This document shows, piece by piece, positions 46,093 to 57,265 of a stretch of 64,000 bases of DNA (positions within the stretch are counted from its first letter, which is position 1; each line of letters begins with the position of its first letter). Source of the DNA: Ampullaceana balthica (Eukaryota; Mollusca; Gastropoda; Lymnaeidae); the NCBI GenBank assembly GCA_944989445.1, contig CALYLW010000996.1:112001-176000 (forward strand), written 5' to 3'. Under the pieces are notes generated by a model. It was not told the DNA's origin, did not search any database, and worked only from the letters and a program-made list of their open reading frames with translations. The translations under genes and the position numbers were made by a program.

Positions 46093-46280
46093 AACTAGTG
46101 ACATGTAGTGAGACTAGTGAGATGTAGTGAGACTAGTGACATGTAGTGAGACTAGTGACATGTAGTGAGACTAGTGAGATGTAGTGAGACTAGTGACATG
46201 TAGTGAGACTAGTGACATGTAGTGAGACTAGTGACATGTAGTGAGACTAGTGACATGTAGTGAGACTAGTGATATGTAGT
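46093..46280. repeat. 19-bp minisatellite, about ten units
   Basis: Units of GAGACTAGTGACATGTAGT, with GAGATG variants. Confidence 0.97.
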
Positions 46281-46400
46281 GTGAATAGTGAGAGTGGGAC
46301 CATGTGAATGTATCTGAGTACGACGAAGACTATGAGGAACATAGACACGAGGAACCAATGAGACGACAAAGAGATAGAAGGTGTTTAGAATAGACGGGGA

Positions 46401-48747
46401 ACAAGGCGATAGATGTGGAGGACAGACATTAAAAGGCGAAGACAGACGATAGATGTGGATGACAGACATTAAAAGGCGAAGACAGACGATAGATGTGGAT
46501 GACAGACATTAAAAGGCGAAGACAGACGATAGATGTGGATGACAGACATTAAAAGGCGAAGACAGACGATAGATGTGGATGACAGACATTAAAAGGTGAA
46601 GACAGACGATAGATGTGCATGACAGACATTAAAAGGCGAAGACAGACGATAGATGTGGATGACAGACATTAAAAGGCGAAGACAGACGATAGATGTGGAT
46701 GACAGACATTAAAAGGTGAAGACAGACGATAGATGTGGATGACAGACATTAAAAGGCGAAGACAGGCGATTGATGTGGAAGACAGACATTAAAAGGCGAA
46801 GACAGACGATAGATGTGGATGACAGACAATAAAAGGCGAAGACAGACGATAGATGTGGATGACAGACATTAAAAGGCGAAGACAGACGATAGATGTGGAA
46901 GACAGACACTAAAAGGCGAAGACAGACAATAGCTGTGGAAGACAGACATTAAAAGGCGAAGACAGACGATAGATGTGGATGACAGACATTAAAAGGCGAA
47001 GACAGACGATAGATGTGGATGACAGACATTAAAAGGCGAAGACAGACGATAGATGTGGAAGACAGACATTAAAAGGTGAAGACAGACGATAGATGTGGAA
47101 GACAGACATTAAAAGGTGAAGACAGACGATAGATGTGGAAGACAGACATTAAAAGGCGAAGACAGACGATAGATGTGGAAGACAGACATTAAAAGGTGAA
47201 GACAGACGATAGATGCGGATGACAGACATTAAAAGGCGAAGACAGACGATAGATGTGGAAGACAGACATTAAAAGGCGAAGACAGACGATAGATGTGGAA
47301 GGCAGACATTAAAAGGCGAAGACAAACGATAGATGTAAATGACAGACATTAAAAGGCGAAGACAGACGATAGATGTGGATGACAGACATTAAAAGGTGAA
47401 GACAGACGATAGATGTGGATGACAGACATTAAAAGGCGAAGACAGACGATAGATGTGGATGACAGACAGTAAAAGGCGAAGACAGACGATAGATGTGGAA
47501 GACATACATTAAAAGGCGAAGACAGACGATAGATGTGGATGACAGACATTAAAAGGCGAAGACAGACGATAGATGTGGATGACAGACATTAAAAGGTGAA
47601 GGCAGACGATAGATGTGGATGACAGACATTAAAAGGTGAAGACAGACGATAGATGTGGATGACAGACATTAAAAGGTGAAGACAGACGATAGATGTGGAT
47701 GACAGACATTAAAAGGTGAAGACAGACGATAGATGTGGATGACAGACATTAAAAGGCGAAGACAGGCGATAGATGTGGAAGACAGACATTAAAAGGCGAA
47801 GACAGACGATAGATGTGGATGACAGACAATAAAAGGCGAAGACAGACGATAGATGTGGATGACAGACATTAAAAGGCGAAGACAGACGATAGATGTGGAA
47901 GACAGACACTAAAAGGCGAAGACAGACAATAGCTGTGGAAGACAGACATTAAAAGGCGAAGACAGACGATAGATGTGGATGACAGACATTAAAAGGCGAA
48001 GACAGACGATAGATGTGGATGACAGACATTAAAAGGCGAAGACAGACGATAGATGTGGAAGACAGACATTAAAAGGTGAAGACAGACGATAGATGTGGAA
48101 GACAGACATTAAAAGGTGAAGACAGACGATAGATGTGGAAGACAGACATTAAAAGGCGAAGACAGACGATAGATGTGGAAGACAGACATTAAAAGGTGAA
48201 GACAGACGATAGATGTGGATGACAGACATTAAAAGGCGAAGACAGACGATAGATGTGGAAGACAGACATTAAAAGGCGAAGACAGACGATAGATGTGGAA
48301 GGCAGACATTAAAAAGCGAAGACAAACGATAGATGTAAATGACAGACATTAAAAGGCGAAGACAGACGATAGATGTGGATGACAGACATTAAAAGGTGAA
48401 GACAGACGATAGATGTGGATGACAGACATTAAAAGGCGAAGACAGACGATAGATGTGGATGACAGACAGTAAAAGGCGAAGACAGACGATAGATGTGGAA
48501 GACATACATTAAAAGGCGAAGACAGACGATAGATGTGGATGACAGACATTAAAAGGCGAAGACAGACGATAGATGTGGATGACAGACATTAAAAGGTGAA
48601 GGCAGACGATAGATGTGGATGACAGACATTAAAAGGTGAAGACAGACGATAGATGTGGATGACAGACATTAAAAGGTGAAGACAGACGATAGATGTGGAA
48701 GGCATACATTAAAAGGCGAAGACAGACGATAGATGTGGAAGACAGAC
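46401..48747. repeat. 40-bp minisatellite, about 59 units with 1-kb duplication
   Basis: Units contain GACAGACGATAGATGTGGA, T or A, GACAGACATT and AAAAGGCGAA. Diagnostic variants (GACAGGCGAT, GACAGACACT, AATAGCTGTGG, AAACGATAGATGTAAAT, GACATACATT) all recur exactly 1000 bp later, so 46681-47680 and 47681-48680 are copies of one 25-unit block. Short minus-strand frames of 66 codons repeat at the same spacing and are artefacts. Confidence 0.98.
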
Positions 48748-49827
48748 TCCGTGGATTGAGATAAAAGAATGATTAACTGTGTTAACCATTGGCGGATTTC
48801 TATACATCACATGCAAATCTTTTTTAGCGGGCCCTATTTAGAAAGGGGGAAAAAAAACCATCAAAGTTTACAACGATAAGATGCGTTTTTAACACACACA
48901 AAAAAAAACTCTTAAGGATCTAGAAAAATTCCATTAGCAGGGATGACAAACAAGGTAAAAAAAACACTGGAGACGATAAAAGTTATGATGACTTGTGATA
49001 AAGGCTACATTGTACTAACCAGGCAATGTACAGATAGCAAAAGGAATGTCTGCTTATTTGGGTAAAGTTTAAAATATTTCATGAAAAGACTTCTAATATT
49101 CAAACATTAGCCCGGGACTGTCAGAGTTTTGAGTAGGTTTTGACTTATTGGGGTCAAGGCTCCATAACACCACTAGAGGTAAATGTAAACATGGCGTCCG
49201 CTTTCAGAAGGAGTTCCCAACAACGGAGCTCTTCAGCCTGGGCGGTCAGGTCGTCAAGAGTTACCTCCCCTGCTTCTCTGCGGCTTACAGGGACAATCAC
49301 GGTGGGGCCGTGTTTACATTGGTGTTCACGCAAAGTCCACTAACCGAAGTGTCCACTAATACTAACACTTAAATGACGAGGTCATCTCCCTGTCCACGTC
49401 TTGACCACCAAGATGAACCCACCAGCTCATTTTTCTCTAAATTTTCCCCTAGAAAATCGAAATGATATCGCAGAATGGACATTTTACCATTGTTTCTCTT
49501 GCTTCTAATGAACTATTAATATTTATGTTAACATTTAAGAAAGTTAACCTCATCTTAACGAAAGTAATCTTTTCTTTGCGAAGTGAGTTCTCCTTTCTGA
49601 AACTTTAATTACATTCCTTGTCCTCTGCACCTCCGCACTGCTCTGTTAATTGTTTTGGATTTTCAATATCGTGCTAGATTTGCGGAGTGTTTTCTTTTTC
49701 CTTAAAGATTATTTTAAAGCCTGTTGCTTACAGAATTTATTTATGTTAGCATGAATTCTGTATTTATTAATATTTAGCTTGGTTTAATTTAGTTTTTTTT
49801 ATTGTTTTAATATAGTTAATGAATGAT
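48748..49827. other. AT-rich stretch, one weak exon candidate
   Basis: No repeat array. Apart from the frame at 49148-49372 nothing suggests coding. Confidence 0.45.
49148..49372 (+). CDS. Weak candidate ORF or exon of unknown function
   Basis: A 74-codon frame in CpG-richer unique DNA. The central part ELFSLGGQVVKSYLPC, then FSAAYRDNHGGAVFTLVF, looks more protein-like than most frames here. A possible acceptor (CTTTCAG) precedes it at about 49208, and the string from there could be an internal exon. I recognise no family. A second frame overlaps it (49140-49343), so at most one is real, and chance is the default explanation. Confidence 0.15.
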   Translation: MGSRLHNTTRGKCKHGVRFQKEFPTTELFSLGGQVVKSYLPCFSAAYRDNHGGAVFTLVFTQSPLTEVSTNTNT

Positions 49828-49886
49828 ATTATTATTATTATTATTATTGCTATTAATATTATTATTATGATTATTACTATTATTTG
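49828..49886. repeat. ATT microsatellite
   Basis: TTA/ATT triplets with a few interruptions. The isoleucine-rich frames crossing it are artefacts. Confidence 0.95.
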
Positions 49887-50011
49887 TGGGGTTGTATTTT
49901 CATATCGAGTTACAGTGTTCAATTTTAAGAGTTGGTATGTGAATCTGAACACGTTTGGGCATCACTCATCACATCAAGGATTTAATAAACATAAAAACAC
50001 TTCACTTTGGC

Positions 50012-50075
50012 GGTATCAACACTTGTATCAACACTTGTATCAACACTTGTATCAACACTTGTATCAACACTGAAA
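50012..50075. repeat. 12-bp repeat, five units
   Basis: Units of TATCAACACTTG, with degraded units to 50096. Confidence 0.97.
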
Positions 50076-50271
50076 TCAACAGTTTTATCAACATTTTACC
50101 AACCCCTCACCACCGTAAAGGCGGGTTCACATCTGATGAAGGGGAGTGAGTTTTAACGATGAACTTACAGACGACTTGACAATCGTCTGTCACCAACCTA
50201 ATCATGACAACTCGGCAGGACATTTCTGATTGGTTTAATTTTTATTAGGATAATAGTTATTGGTGATATAG

Positions 50272-50991
50272 TAGTAATAATATCCGTAATTTAAAAAAAA
50301 ACTCTAGTCTGTGCTCTTGTTCTAGCTCGCATTGATTATTGCAATTCTCTTCTGTCAGGTGCGCCAAAACAATGCATTGAAAATCTATAGAAAGTTCAAA
50401 ATTCAGCTGTCAGACTAGTTCTTAAGGCAAAAAAACATGACATGTTACTCCACTTCTTCACTCACTTCATTGGCTACCTATACAAGCCCGTATTGATTAC
50501 AAACTGGCTGTTCTCTGTCACAACTTCTTTTCTGACTCATCTCCTTCCTATCTTACTGAACTTCTGTCGGTCTACTCACCCAGTCGTCAGCTACGCTCTT
50601 CTGCAGACACACGTGTTCTCTGTGTTCCTAAGACACGAACTAAAACTTTTGGCGAAAGGTCATTCTCTTTTTGTGCAGCCAAACAATGGAATTCTCTACC
50701 ATTACACATCCGTAGTATTCCAACTACCAAGTCCTTCAAGACTGCACTTAAGACGCATCTTTTCAAAATGTATTTACAAAATTAATGAAACAACATTTGT
50801 TTTAATGATTAGCGTAGCTTATGTGTAATGTACTGTCCTTTATGTTGTTATTATGGTATGAATGGTTATTTAATTATTATATGTATGTTATGATCTCCAT
50901 GTCAAGCGCTGTGAGCCCGGTTCCCTACTGGGATACAGCGCTATATAAATTATCAATTTATTATTATTATTATTATTAATCATAGTAATAA
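50272..50991 (+). mobile_element. CR1/L2-like LINE 3' fragment with structured tail
   Basis: The fragment holds a decayed C-terminal RT coding end, a 3' UTR of about 190 nt and an ATT-repeat tail (50957-50979). The 3' UTR ends in a strong hairpin: AGCGCTGT at 50905-50912 pairs with ACAGCGCT at 50935-50942, with an inner CCCGGT/ACTGGG pairing. TATAAATT and the ATT repeats follow. A microsatellite-type tail after a hairpin is typical of the CR1/L2 side of LINEs. TAGTAATAA at 50272-50280 and 50983-50991 may be a TSD, but it is AT-rich and could be chance. Confidence 0.7.
50304..50785 (+). pseudogene. CR1/L2-like reverse transcriptase C-terminus, frameshifted
   Basis: The reading starts LVLARIDYCNSLLSGAPKQ, with an in-frame TAG after IENL, then KVQNSAVRLVLKAKKHD. 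A two-base loss near 50440 shifts the frame. Downstream, in the shifted frame, come LHWLPIQARIDYKLAVLCH, YSPSRQLRSSADTR, KQWNSLPLHIRS and SFKTALKTHLFKMYLQN, to TAA at 50783-50785. These are hallmark blocks of the C-terminal region of L2/CR1-type LINE proteins. The ATG-initiated frame at 50442-50828 runs in the wrong frame over this remnant and is a shadow. Confidence 0.85.
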
Positions 50992-51837
50992 CAACTACAG
51001 TAATGATAACAATAATAAAACTATATTGCCAGGCCTAAAAAAGAGTATTTTAAATGAACTTTATTAATTAAAAATTACACGATCTCCGTAAGACCAGTTA
51101 CCAAACAGCAGACACCGATCTTGTCGACCGAGGCGTCTGCACCTCACAAAGAGCTCGTGATGGATCACTTCCTCCCTCACCCCTCACCCCCTCGTAGATC
51201 TCCGGTTCCCATGTCGGCCATGTTGACAAAAGCGTCGCGCGACAACGTTCAGGGGAGATCACTCCCACCGTAACCACCCAGACGACATCCACCCTTCTTT
51301 CATACCCTGGGTCCACCTTTTCACACCTGGCGGTCTGTCAACAGCCCAGCCACCCGTGAGATTTGCTGACCACGCCTCGTGGACAAGGCGCTCGTTTTGT
51401 CCCTGTCCCCACAGAACTGTTTGTCCCCTGGGGTGGTGAGATAAAAGGCCCAAACCGACGATGGTCATTTGAGACGATAACGGGGATAGGGGAATGGAAC
51501 ATATGGTTTCATCCTGTCTGAAATAACATGATTAGGATAATTTTGGGGAAATGACTTTCCAAAAGCCTGTTATTGTTAAATTTCTGCCATTTTCCTCCTA
51601 GAGATAGAAGAATTGTGACCGTATTTTTTTTTCCCAGCAAAGTTTTAAAAGATCTGTTGAAAGAACTTTGCATGTCGGGAACTGAACGCATTCCTTCTTG
51701 GTCTGGCCAGGTCCGGCTGGTCGAGTCAACCATAAAACCTTGAACCTGGCGGTCACAAGATTTACCCATTCATTTGCCGGCCGTAGAAACTTCAAGAGAA
51801 CTAAATAACTTAACGGAACTCTAAATAGGGAAAAAAC
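50992..51837. other. Stretch without a supported gene
   Basis: The middle (51098-51470) is GC-richer, with overlapping minus-strand frames of 69-72 codons lacking any motif. The remainder is AT-rich. Confidence 0.45.
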
Positions 51838-52370
51838 AAACCCGTAAAAACAAAGTTTTTGACTATAAATCCCTTATATATGAGACATAACTAACAGTAT
51901 TGATTATTTTCAAACACGACAAACATTTACAAACTGAATCTGTCTTAACTCAAATTTGCTTCATAACCCTGGTGGGTGGGAGGGGGAGAGGGGAAAAGTC
52001 TGGTCACCGATTCGCTTGACCGAGCTCAGCGTGACACGTAAAATGTAAACAAAAGCACCCCGGTGCTTCGATGGGTCGCCTCAACGCGTCTACTCAAACT
52101 TTCACTTGGAAAAAAAAACAATAACAAACAGTGAATTTGAATTACATACCTCATATAAGGATAAACTAAAAATGCATTAATTTAATTACGGTACGTTCGA
52201 TCGATCTGAAATTTTGATACGATGCATTGTTAGGTGAGACGGGTCCGTGTGCCAAATTGCAGCTCGATCGGATCACGGCAAGTGGGTCATTTTCGACTTT
52301 TGTTTTTCCGCCCGCCCGCCCATGAGATGACGACAGAGAGGGACGGCCGCGAAGTTAATATAAGGGATTT
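51838..52370 (+). mobile_element. Core-sharing element family, tandem copy 1
   Basis: Starts ACCCGTAAAAACAAAG, then AAATCCCTTATAT (51867-51879), and ends with the exact inverse ATATAAGGGATTT (52358-52370). The interior contains GCATTAATTTAATTACGGTA, CGATCGATCTGAAATTTTGA, CAGCTCGATCGGATCAC and a CCGCCCGCCCGCCC block. No coding. The inverted ends pair, but the leader before the 5' one is conserved too, so the motif is subterminal at that end. Could be a MITE or a Helentron-type non-autonomous element; no transposase homology is available to decide. Confidence 0.65.
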
Positions 52371-52376
52371 AAATAA

Positions 52377-52860
52377 AACAAACCCGTAAAAACAAAGTTT
52401 TTGACTATAAATCCCTTATATATGAGTCATAACTAACAGTATTGATTATTTTCAAACGCGACAAGCATTTACAGACTGAATCTGTCTTAACTCAAATTTG
52501 CTTCATAAACCTAGACCGAGTTCAGCATGATACGTAAAATGTAAACAAAAGCACGCCGGTACTTCGATGGGTCGCGTCAACACACGAACTGAGATCTCAC
52601 GTGAAAAAAAAACAATAACAAACCGTGAATTTGAATTACATACGATACATACGGATAAACTAAAAATGCATTAATTGTATTACGGTACGTTCGATCGATC
52701 TGAAATTTTGACACGATGCATTGTTAGGTGAGACGGGCCCAAGTACAAAATTTCAGCTCGATCGAATCCCAGGAAGTGGGTCATTTTTTACTTTTCTTTT
52801 TCCGCCCGACGTACGAAGGGATGACGACAGACAAGATTTCGAAGTTAATATAAGGGATTT
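52377..52860 (+). mobile_element. Core-sharing element family, tandem copy 2
   Basis: Head-to-tail with copy 1. Inverted motifs are at 52409-52421 and 52848-52860. It lacks the G-rich segment and following block present in copies 1 and 3 and carries more point changes, so it is not simply the latest duplicate. Confidence 0.65.
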
Positions 52861-52865
52861 AATAA

Positions 52866-53388
52866 AACAAACCCGTAAAAACAAAATTTTTGACTATAAA
52901 TCCCTTATATATGAGACATAACTAACAGTATTGATTATTTTCAAACATTTACAGACTGAATCTGTCTTAACTCAAGTTTGCTTCATAACCCTTGGGGGGG
53001 GGGAGGGTGAGAGGGGATTAGTCTGGTCACCGATTCGCTTGACCGAGCTCAGCGTGACACGTAAAATGTAAACAAAAGTGCCCCGGTGCTAAGATGGGTC
53101 GCCTCAACGCGTCAACTCAAACTTTCACGTGGGAAAAAAACAATAACAAACCGTGAATTTGAATTACATACCTCATATAAGGATAAACTAAAAATGCATT
53201 AATTTAATTACGGTACGTTCGATCGATCTGAAATTTTGATACCATGCATTGTTAGGTGAGACGGGTCCGTGTGACAAATGTCAGCTCGATCGAATCACGG
53301 GAAATGGGTCATTTTCGACTTTTGTTTTTCCGCCCGCCCGCCCATGAGATGACGACAGAGACGCCGGTGAAGTTAATATAAGGGATTT
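52866..53388 (+). mobile_element. Core-sharing element family, tandem copy 3
   Basis: Inverted motifs are at 52898-52910 and 53376-53388. It is closer to copy 1 than to copy 2 (G-rich block, TCTGGTCACCGATTCGCTTG). It is followed by a G-run. Confidence 0.65.
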
Positions 53389-53773
53389 AAAAAAGGGGGG
53401 GGGGTGATGAATTGACGGGAACAACTATGATTGAAAACTTTTTAGAATAATTGTTTAAAAGTTCATGAATTAATGTATAGGAAATCAAACTATACTTGCT
53501 AAACTCACATCTTTCATAAGTCAGTAAATGTAGAGACAAGCTGTCATAAGCGTTCTTGTGGGCCAGTACCCCTGCACACAGACCCCCCTCTCCCCCACCC
53601 TGTATAAGACACAAGCAAGCACCCAGGCCAATATCTACCATGTCCCCCCCCCCATAGGCCCCTAGCCTCGCCCGTACCACGACCAAATCTATTTGTTGTC
53701 CCGCCGGCTCGGAAAACACATTTCCAGCGGCCCAACGCGTCACGTGACATCTGTAGTCTTCCGGATGAAACAT
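53389..53773. other. Stretch without a supported gene
   Basis: Overlapping minus-strand frames of 81 and 128 codons cross G/C runs and show no domain. Confidence 0.45.
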
Positions 53774-54046
53774 TAGAAAGTCTTCTCATACCGTGGAATG
53801 TATCCAGCTTAACTCCCTTTAGAAAGTCTTCTCATACCGTGGAATGTATCCAGCTTAACTCCCTTTAGAAAGTCTTCTCATACCGTGGACTTATCCAGCT
53901 TAACTCCCTTTAGAAAGTCTTCGCATACCGTGGAATGTATCCAGCTTAACTCCCTTTAGAAAGTCTTCTCATACCGTGGAATGTATCCAGCTTAACTCCC
54001 TTTAGAAAGTCTTCTCATACCGTGGAATGTATCCAGCTTAACTCCC
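53774..54046. repeat. 46-bp minisatellite, six units
   Basis: Units contain TTTAGAAAGTCTTCTC, ATACCGTGGAATGT and ATCCAGCTTAACTCCC; one unit is slightly shorter (GGACTTATCC). Confidence 0.97.
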
Positions 54047-54746
54047 TGTTGTCATCAGTAACGGTGGGGGAGGGAGGGGCCGTCATTAGCTGAGACGTCT
54101 GTGTAACAACTAGACTATCAATACAAAAAAGGCGCTTACGCAGAGGCGTAGCGAGATGAGGGAATGGGGGGGGGGTAATTTATCCCTGGGCATTAAGGTA
54201 TAAGGGCGCCAAAATGAGGCTTACAGCGTGACATTTTAGTAAGTGAACGAACTAGATATAGATTTAAAAGGGGGGGGGGAGGACGCACATTTGATTTATT
54301 TTTCTGGGCCGCAAAATATCCTTGCTACGCCCTTGCGTCAGGGATAAAGGTACCAATAATGCACTATTGGCTATACTATAGGGCCTTATTTGTATGACAG
54401 ATTGAAGTAGCATCTGGCTTTTTAGATGAAAGGTGAAAAAAGATTATTATTTTTTTAAAAACACTTTCAAATGAAGCCACTTCTAAAGTACTGAAATTCA
54501 TGTCAATGTCGTGTCCTGTTTACTAACATCGCTTCAATTTTCATACCCTTTTCTACCAACCATCTTTCCAGTCTAAGGCAGCTCCTAGAGCTACATGAAC
54601 GATTTAACCGTATAGCAACGTAACAATCTCTTTGTCATTACTAGCTACAAATTTAAATATTTAAAATTACAAAATCAAAGTTATTTTCAATTTAAAGACA
54701 ATTTTCTAACTTTATGCTGTAATTTTTGCTATTATTTTAAACGTTA
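54047..54746. other. AT-rich stretch without a supported gene
   Basis: G-runs near 54090, 54165 and 54272. A reworded duplicate (AGAGGCGTAGCGAG and CTTGCTACGCCCTTGCGT, 54140-54340) suggests a small inverted relation. Confidence 0.4.
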
Positions 54747-54980
54747 CCTCTAGTTAAGTCGGACTTGAATCCCGACACCTCTAGTTATGTCGGACATGTC
54801 TGTCTGTAGATCCCAACAACTCTATAGTTATGTCGGACATGTCTGTCTGTAGATCCCAACACCTCTTGTTATGTCGGACATGTCTGTCTGTAGATCCCAA
54901 CATCTCTAGTTATGTCGGACATGTCTGTCTGTAGATCCCAACACCTCTTGTTATGTCGGACATCTCTGTCTGTAGATCCC
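54747..54980. repeat. About 41-bp minisatellite, six units
   Basis: Units contain TCTAGTTATGTCGGACATG, TCTGTCTGTAGATCCC and AACACC; the first unit is diverged. Confidence 0.93.
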
Positions 54981-55401
54981 AAGTCTATGAGTCTATCTCA
55001 AGCTGTTCAAAACGATCAAATTTGCGACTTCCTAAAGTCCGTTGGACTTAATGGCTCGTTTAACTGCTGTTAACCCCCTGGGTTACCCTTTTAATGGCTG
55101 CCATCCGTCGGTGCGGAGGGCAATAAACAATCACAGATATGCTTTCATGTGTGCCACACTGTCGCCACTTCACAACTCGAGCCTCTATAGAAGATCCGAA
55201 GATCTGCAACCAGAGGCGAAACGAGAACGCATAATCGGCGGAGTTTTATTGACATAACTTTATTTCAAATTCGATTATTCAAAAAAGTGTGTTTATGCTC
55301 AGTCCGTAGAATTTTTCTTAGGCCATTGGTCTCATCCGGTAAGTGTCACACGTCTAGATATTCGTTGACCTAGATTCTATCGTCCGAAATGCTGCCATCG
55401 G
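54981..55401. other. Stretch without a supported gene
   Basis: A 71-codon frame at 55042 has no recognised motif. Confidence 0.45.
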
Positions 55402-55888
55402 GAAAATATAAAATAATGTTTAAAAAATCTTTTTTTTAAAAGGACACGCTTTTATTTACATATAGAAAGTGCACTAAAAATAAAAAAATTAAAATTTTCT
55501 ATGAAAACAGGTGAAATCGGTGAACCTATCTACTGTACATAAAAGCGTGGGGCGCCCATCACAAATCATTTCTCATTGCAACTATTCTCTTACATATTGA
55601 TACATATTAATTTCTAATTAATGTGATAGTAGCATTTATATGATCAAAGTTGTGAAACGTTTTACTGTTTATTAATATTCATACAAATGTGTTTTTATGT
55701 TTCGCAGCCTTGTACACGATAGAGAGTTGTGATGAGCGCCCCACGCTTTTATGTGCAGTAGATAGGTTCACCGATTTCACCTGTTTTCATAGAAAAAAAT
55801 TATTTTCTTCTTTTTAGTGCACTTTCTATATGTAAATAAAAGCGTGTCCTTTTTCAAAAGAGATTTTTTTACATTATTTTATTTTCTA
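55402..55888. mobile_element. Foldback (long inverted repeat) element
   Basis: Two arms of about 161 bp (55402-55563 and 55728-55888) are near-perfect reverse complements around a 165-bp AT-rich centre. Each arm carries ACACGCTTTTATTT near its outer side (55444-55457; inverse at 55834-55847) and a second inverse copy of the core, CATAAAAGCGTGG, near its inner side, so the palindrome is nested. No coding. The same AAATAAAAGCGTGT string ends the element fragment at 56487-56500, which ties it to the neighbouring family. Confidence 0.8.
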
Positions 55889-56278
55889 CTTTTAAGTATC
55901 AACATTTTTAAAAATTGATTTTTCGATCTTATCAATTCAATTTAATTAATTAAACTTCATTGTCAATAACTTAAATGTGATAGTGGTAAAAAGAAAGATT
56001 ATTCATTACAAATTTATGTATAATACAAACAAAAAAACAAAAAAAACAACAAAAAAAACCAACCACCAAAATTTTCACTAACTGAAAATTGAACCTCGTA
56101 CCCCCATGTCGGCAATCGATCACGCTTATATTTCGGCCAGCAAGACTTCTTGAAGATAAAAACTTTTAAAGTTATAATAAAAACTCTTTACCACCCACAT
56201 CTGACGTCAACACATTGAGATTAATTGTATCCCTCTAGGGCGAATTGAGGCATGGTTCATTGATGCGAGTGATAATAT
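55889..56278. other. AT-rich stretch without a supported gene
   Basis: A/AC-rich runs near 56025-56070. It may be interior sequence of an element running from the foldback at 55444 to 56500. Confidence 0.4.
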
Positions 56279-56500
56279 TTTATATAGACAAAAACTAAAA
56301 ACTAAAAGTGCATTAATTTAATTACGGTACATTCGATCGATCTGAAATTTTGATACAATGCATTGTCATCCACGATCTATATGTGGTAAAATTTTGAGAT
56401 CTCTAGGACCATCAGAAGTGGATTAATTTTACGTTACAAGATTTGAAGGAAGGATGGATGGATACAACATACAAACAGTGTGACTTAAATAAAAGCGTGT
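56279..56500 (+). mobile_element. Core-sharing element, variant with AAATAAAAGCGTGT end
   Basis: The core block (GCATTAATTTAATTACGGTA, CGATCGATCTGAAATTTTGA) is as in 51838-53388, but the downstream part differs and the 3' end is AAATAAAAGCGTGT (56487-56500). The perfect inverse of that end is at 55444-55457, so the whole element may span 55444-56500 with the foldback as its 5' part. The next copy starts within about 15 bp. Confidence 0.55.
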
Positions 56501-56512
56501 AATAATTAAACA

Positions 56513-56983
56513 ACCCGTAAAAACAAAGTTTTTGACTACAAATCCCTTATATACTCAACTTTGTTTTTAACCCGGGGGGTGGGAGAGAGGAAAGGTCTTG
56601 TCACAACGTCGGGCGTCGTGGACAGGCGGGCGGGACGACGAACGACAGAGAGAGACGGTTCCAAACATTTACAGACTGAAACCGAAATTATCTCCCTTGG
56701 CTTTAAAACTAGGTCAACTCTAGCAGACGACGACTAAACATTCTAAATAGTGATTTATATAGATAAACTAAAAATGCATTAATTTAATTACGATACGTTC
56801 TATCGATCTGAAATTTTGATACGATGCATTGTTAGGTGATACGGGTCCGTGTGCCAAATTTCAGCTCGATGGCTTCACTGGAAGTGGGTCATTTTCGACT
56901 TTGATTTTTCCGCGGGCGAGACGAACGAGGTCGCGGTCGAGGGACGACGAATGAGACGGCGGTGAAGTTAATATAAGGGATTT
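56513..56983 (+). mobile_element. Core-sharing element family, copy 4
   Basis: Same leader (ACCCGTAAAAACAAAG) and inverted motifs AAATCCCTTATAT (56540-56552) and ATATAAGGGATTT (56971-56983). The segment after the 5' motif is shortened and rearranged relative to copies 1-3; the core and 3' part are well conserved. Confidence 0.65.
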
Positions 56984-57007
56984 AAAAATAGCAGATGTCC
57001 GACTTTT

Positions 57008-57131
57008 CTTTACACAGCCGCAGTATTACTTCACTTTACACAGCCGCACTATTACTTCACTTTACACAGCCGCAGTATTACTTCCCTTTACACAGCCGCA
57101 CTATTACTTCCCTTTACACAGCCGCAGTATT
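57008..57131. repeat. 26-bp minisatellite, five units
   Basis: Units contain CAGCCGCAGTATTACTTC and CTTTACA. Confidence 0.95.
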
Positions 57132-57265
57132 ACTTATCTTACATATCTTATACCCCCGCAACTACAACTAGAGACAGGTTAATACATTTATGAAATATGG
57201 CAACTATTGACAATACATAATAATTAATGCATGGGAATATTTTATTTAAAAAAAACTAAATCAAT

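Noticed and set aside
46709..48549. Series of identical 66-codon minus frames
   Set aside because: 40-bp array artefact; their 1000-bp spacing reflects the block duplication.
50442..50828. 128-codon plus frame
   Set aside because: Out of frame with the recognisable CR1/L2-like protein downstream of the two-base loss; only the non-ATG frame carries family motifs.
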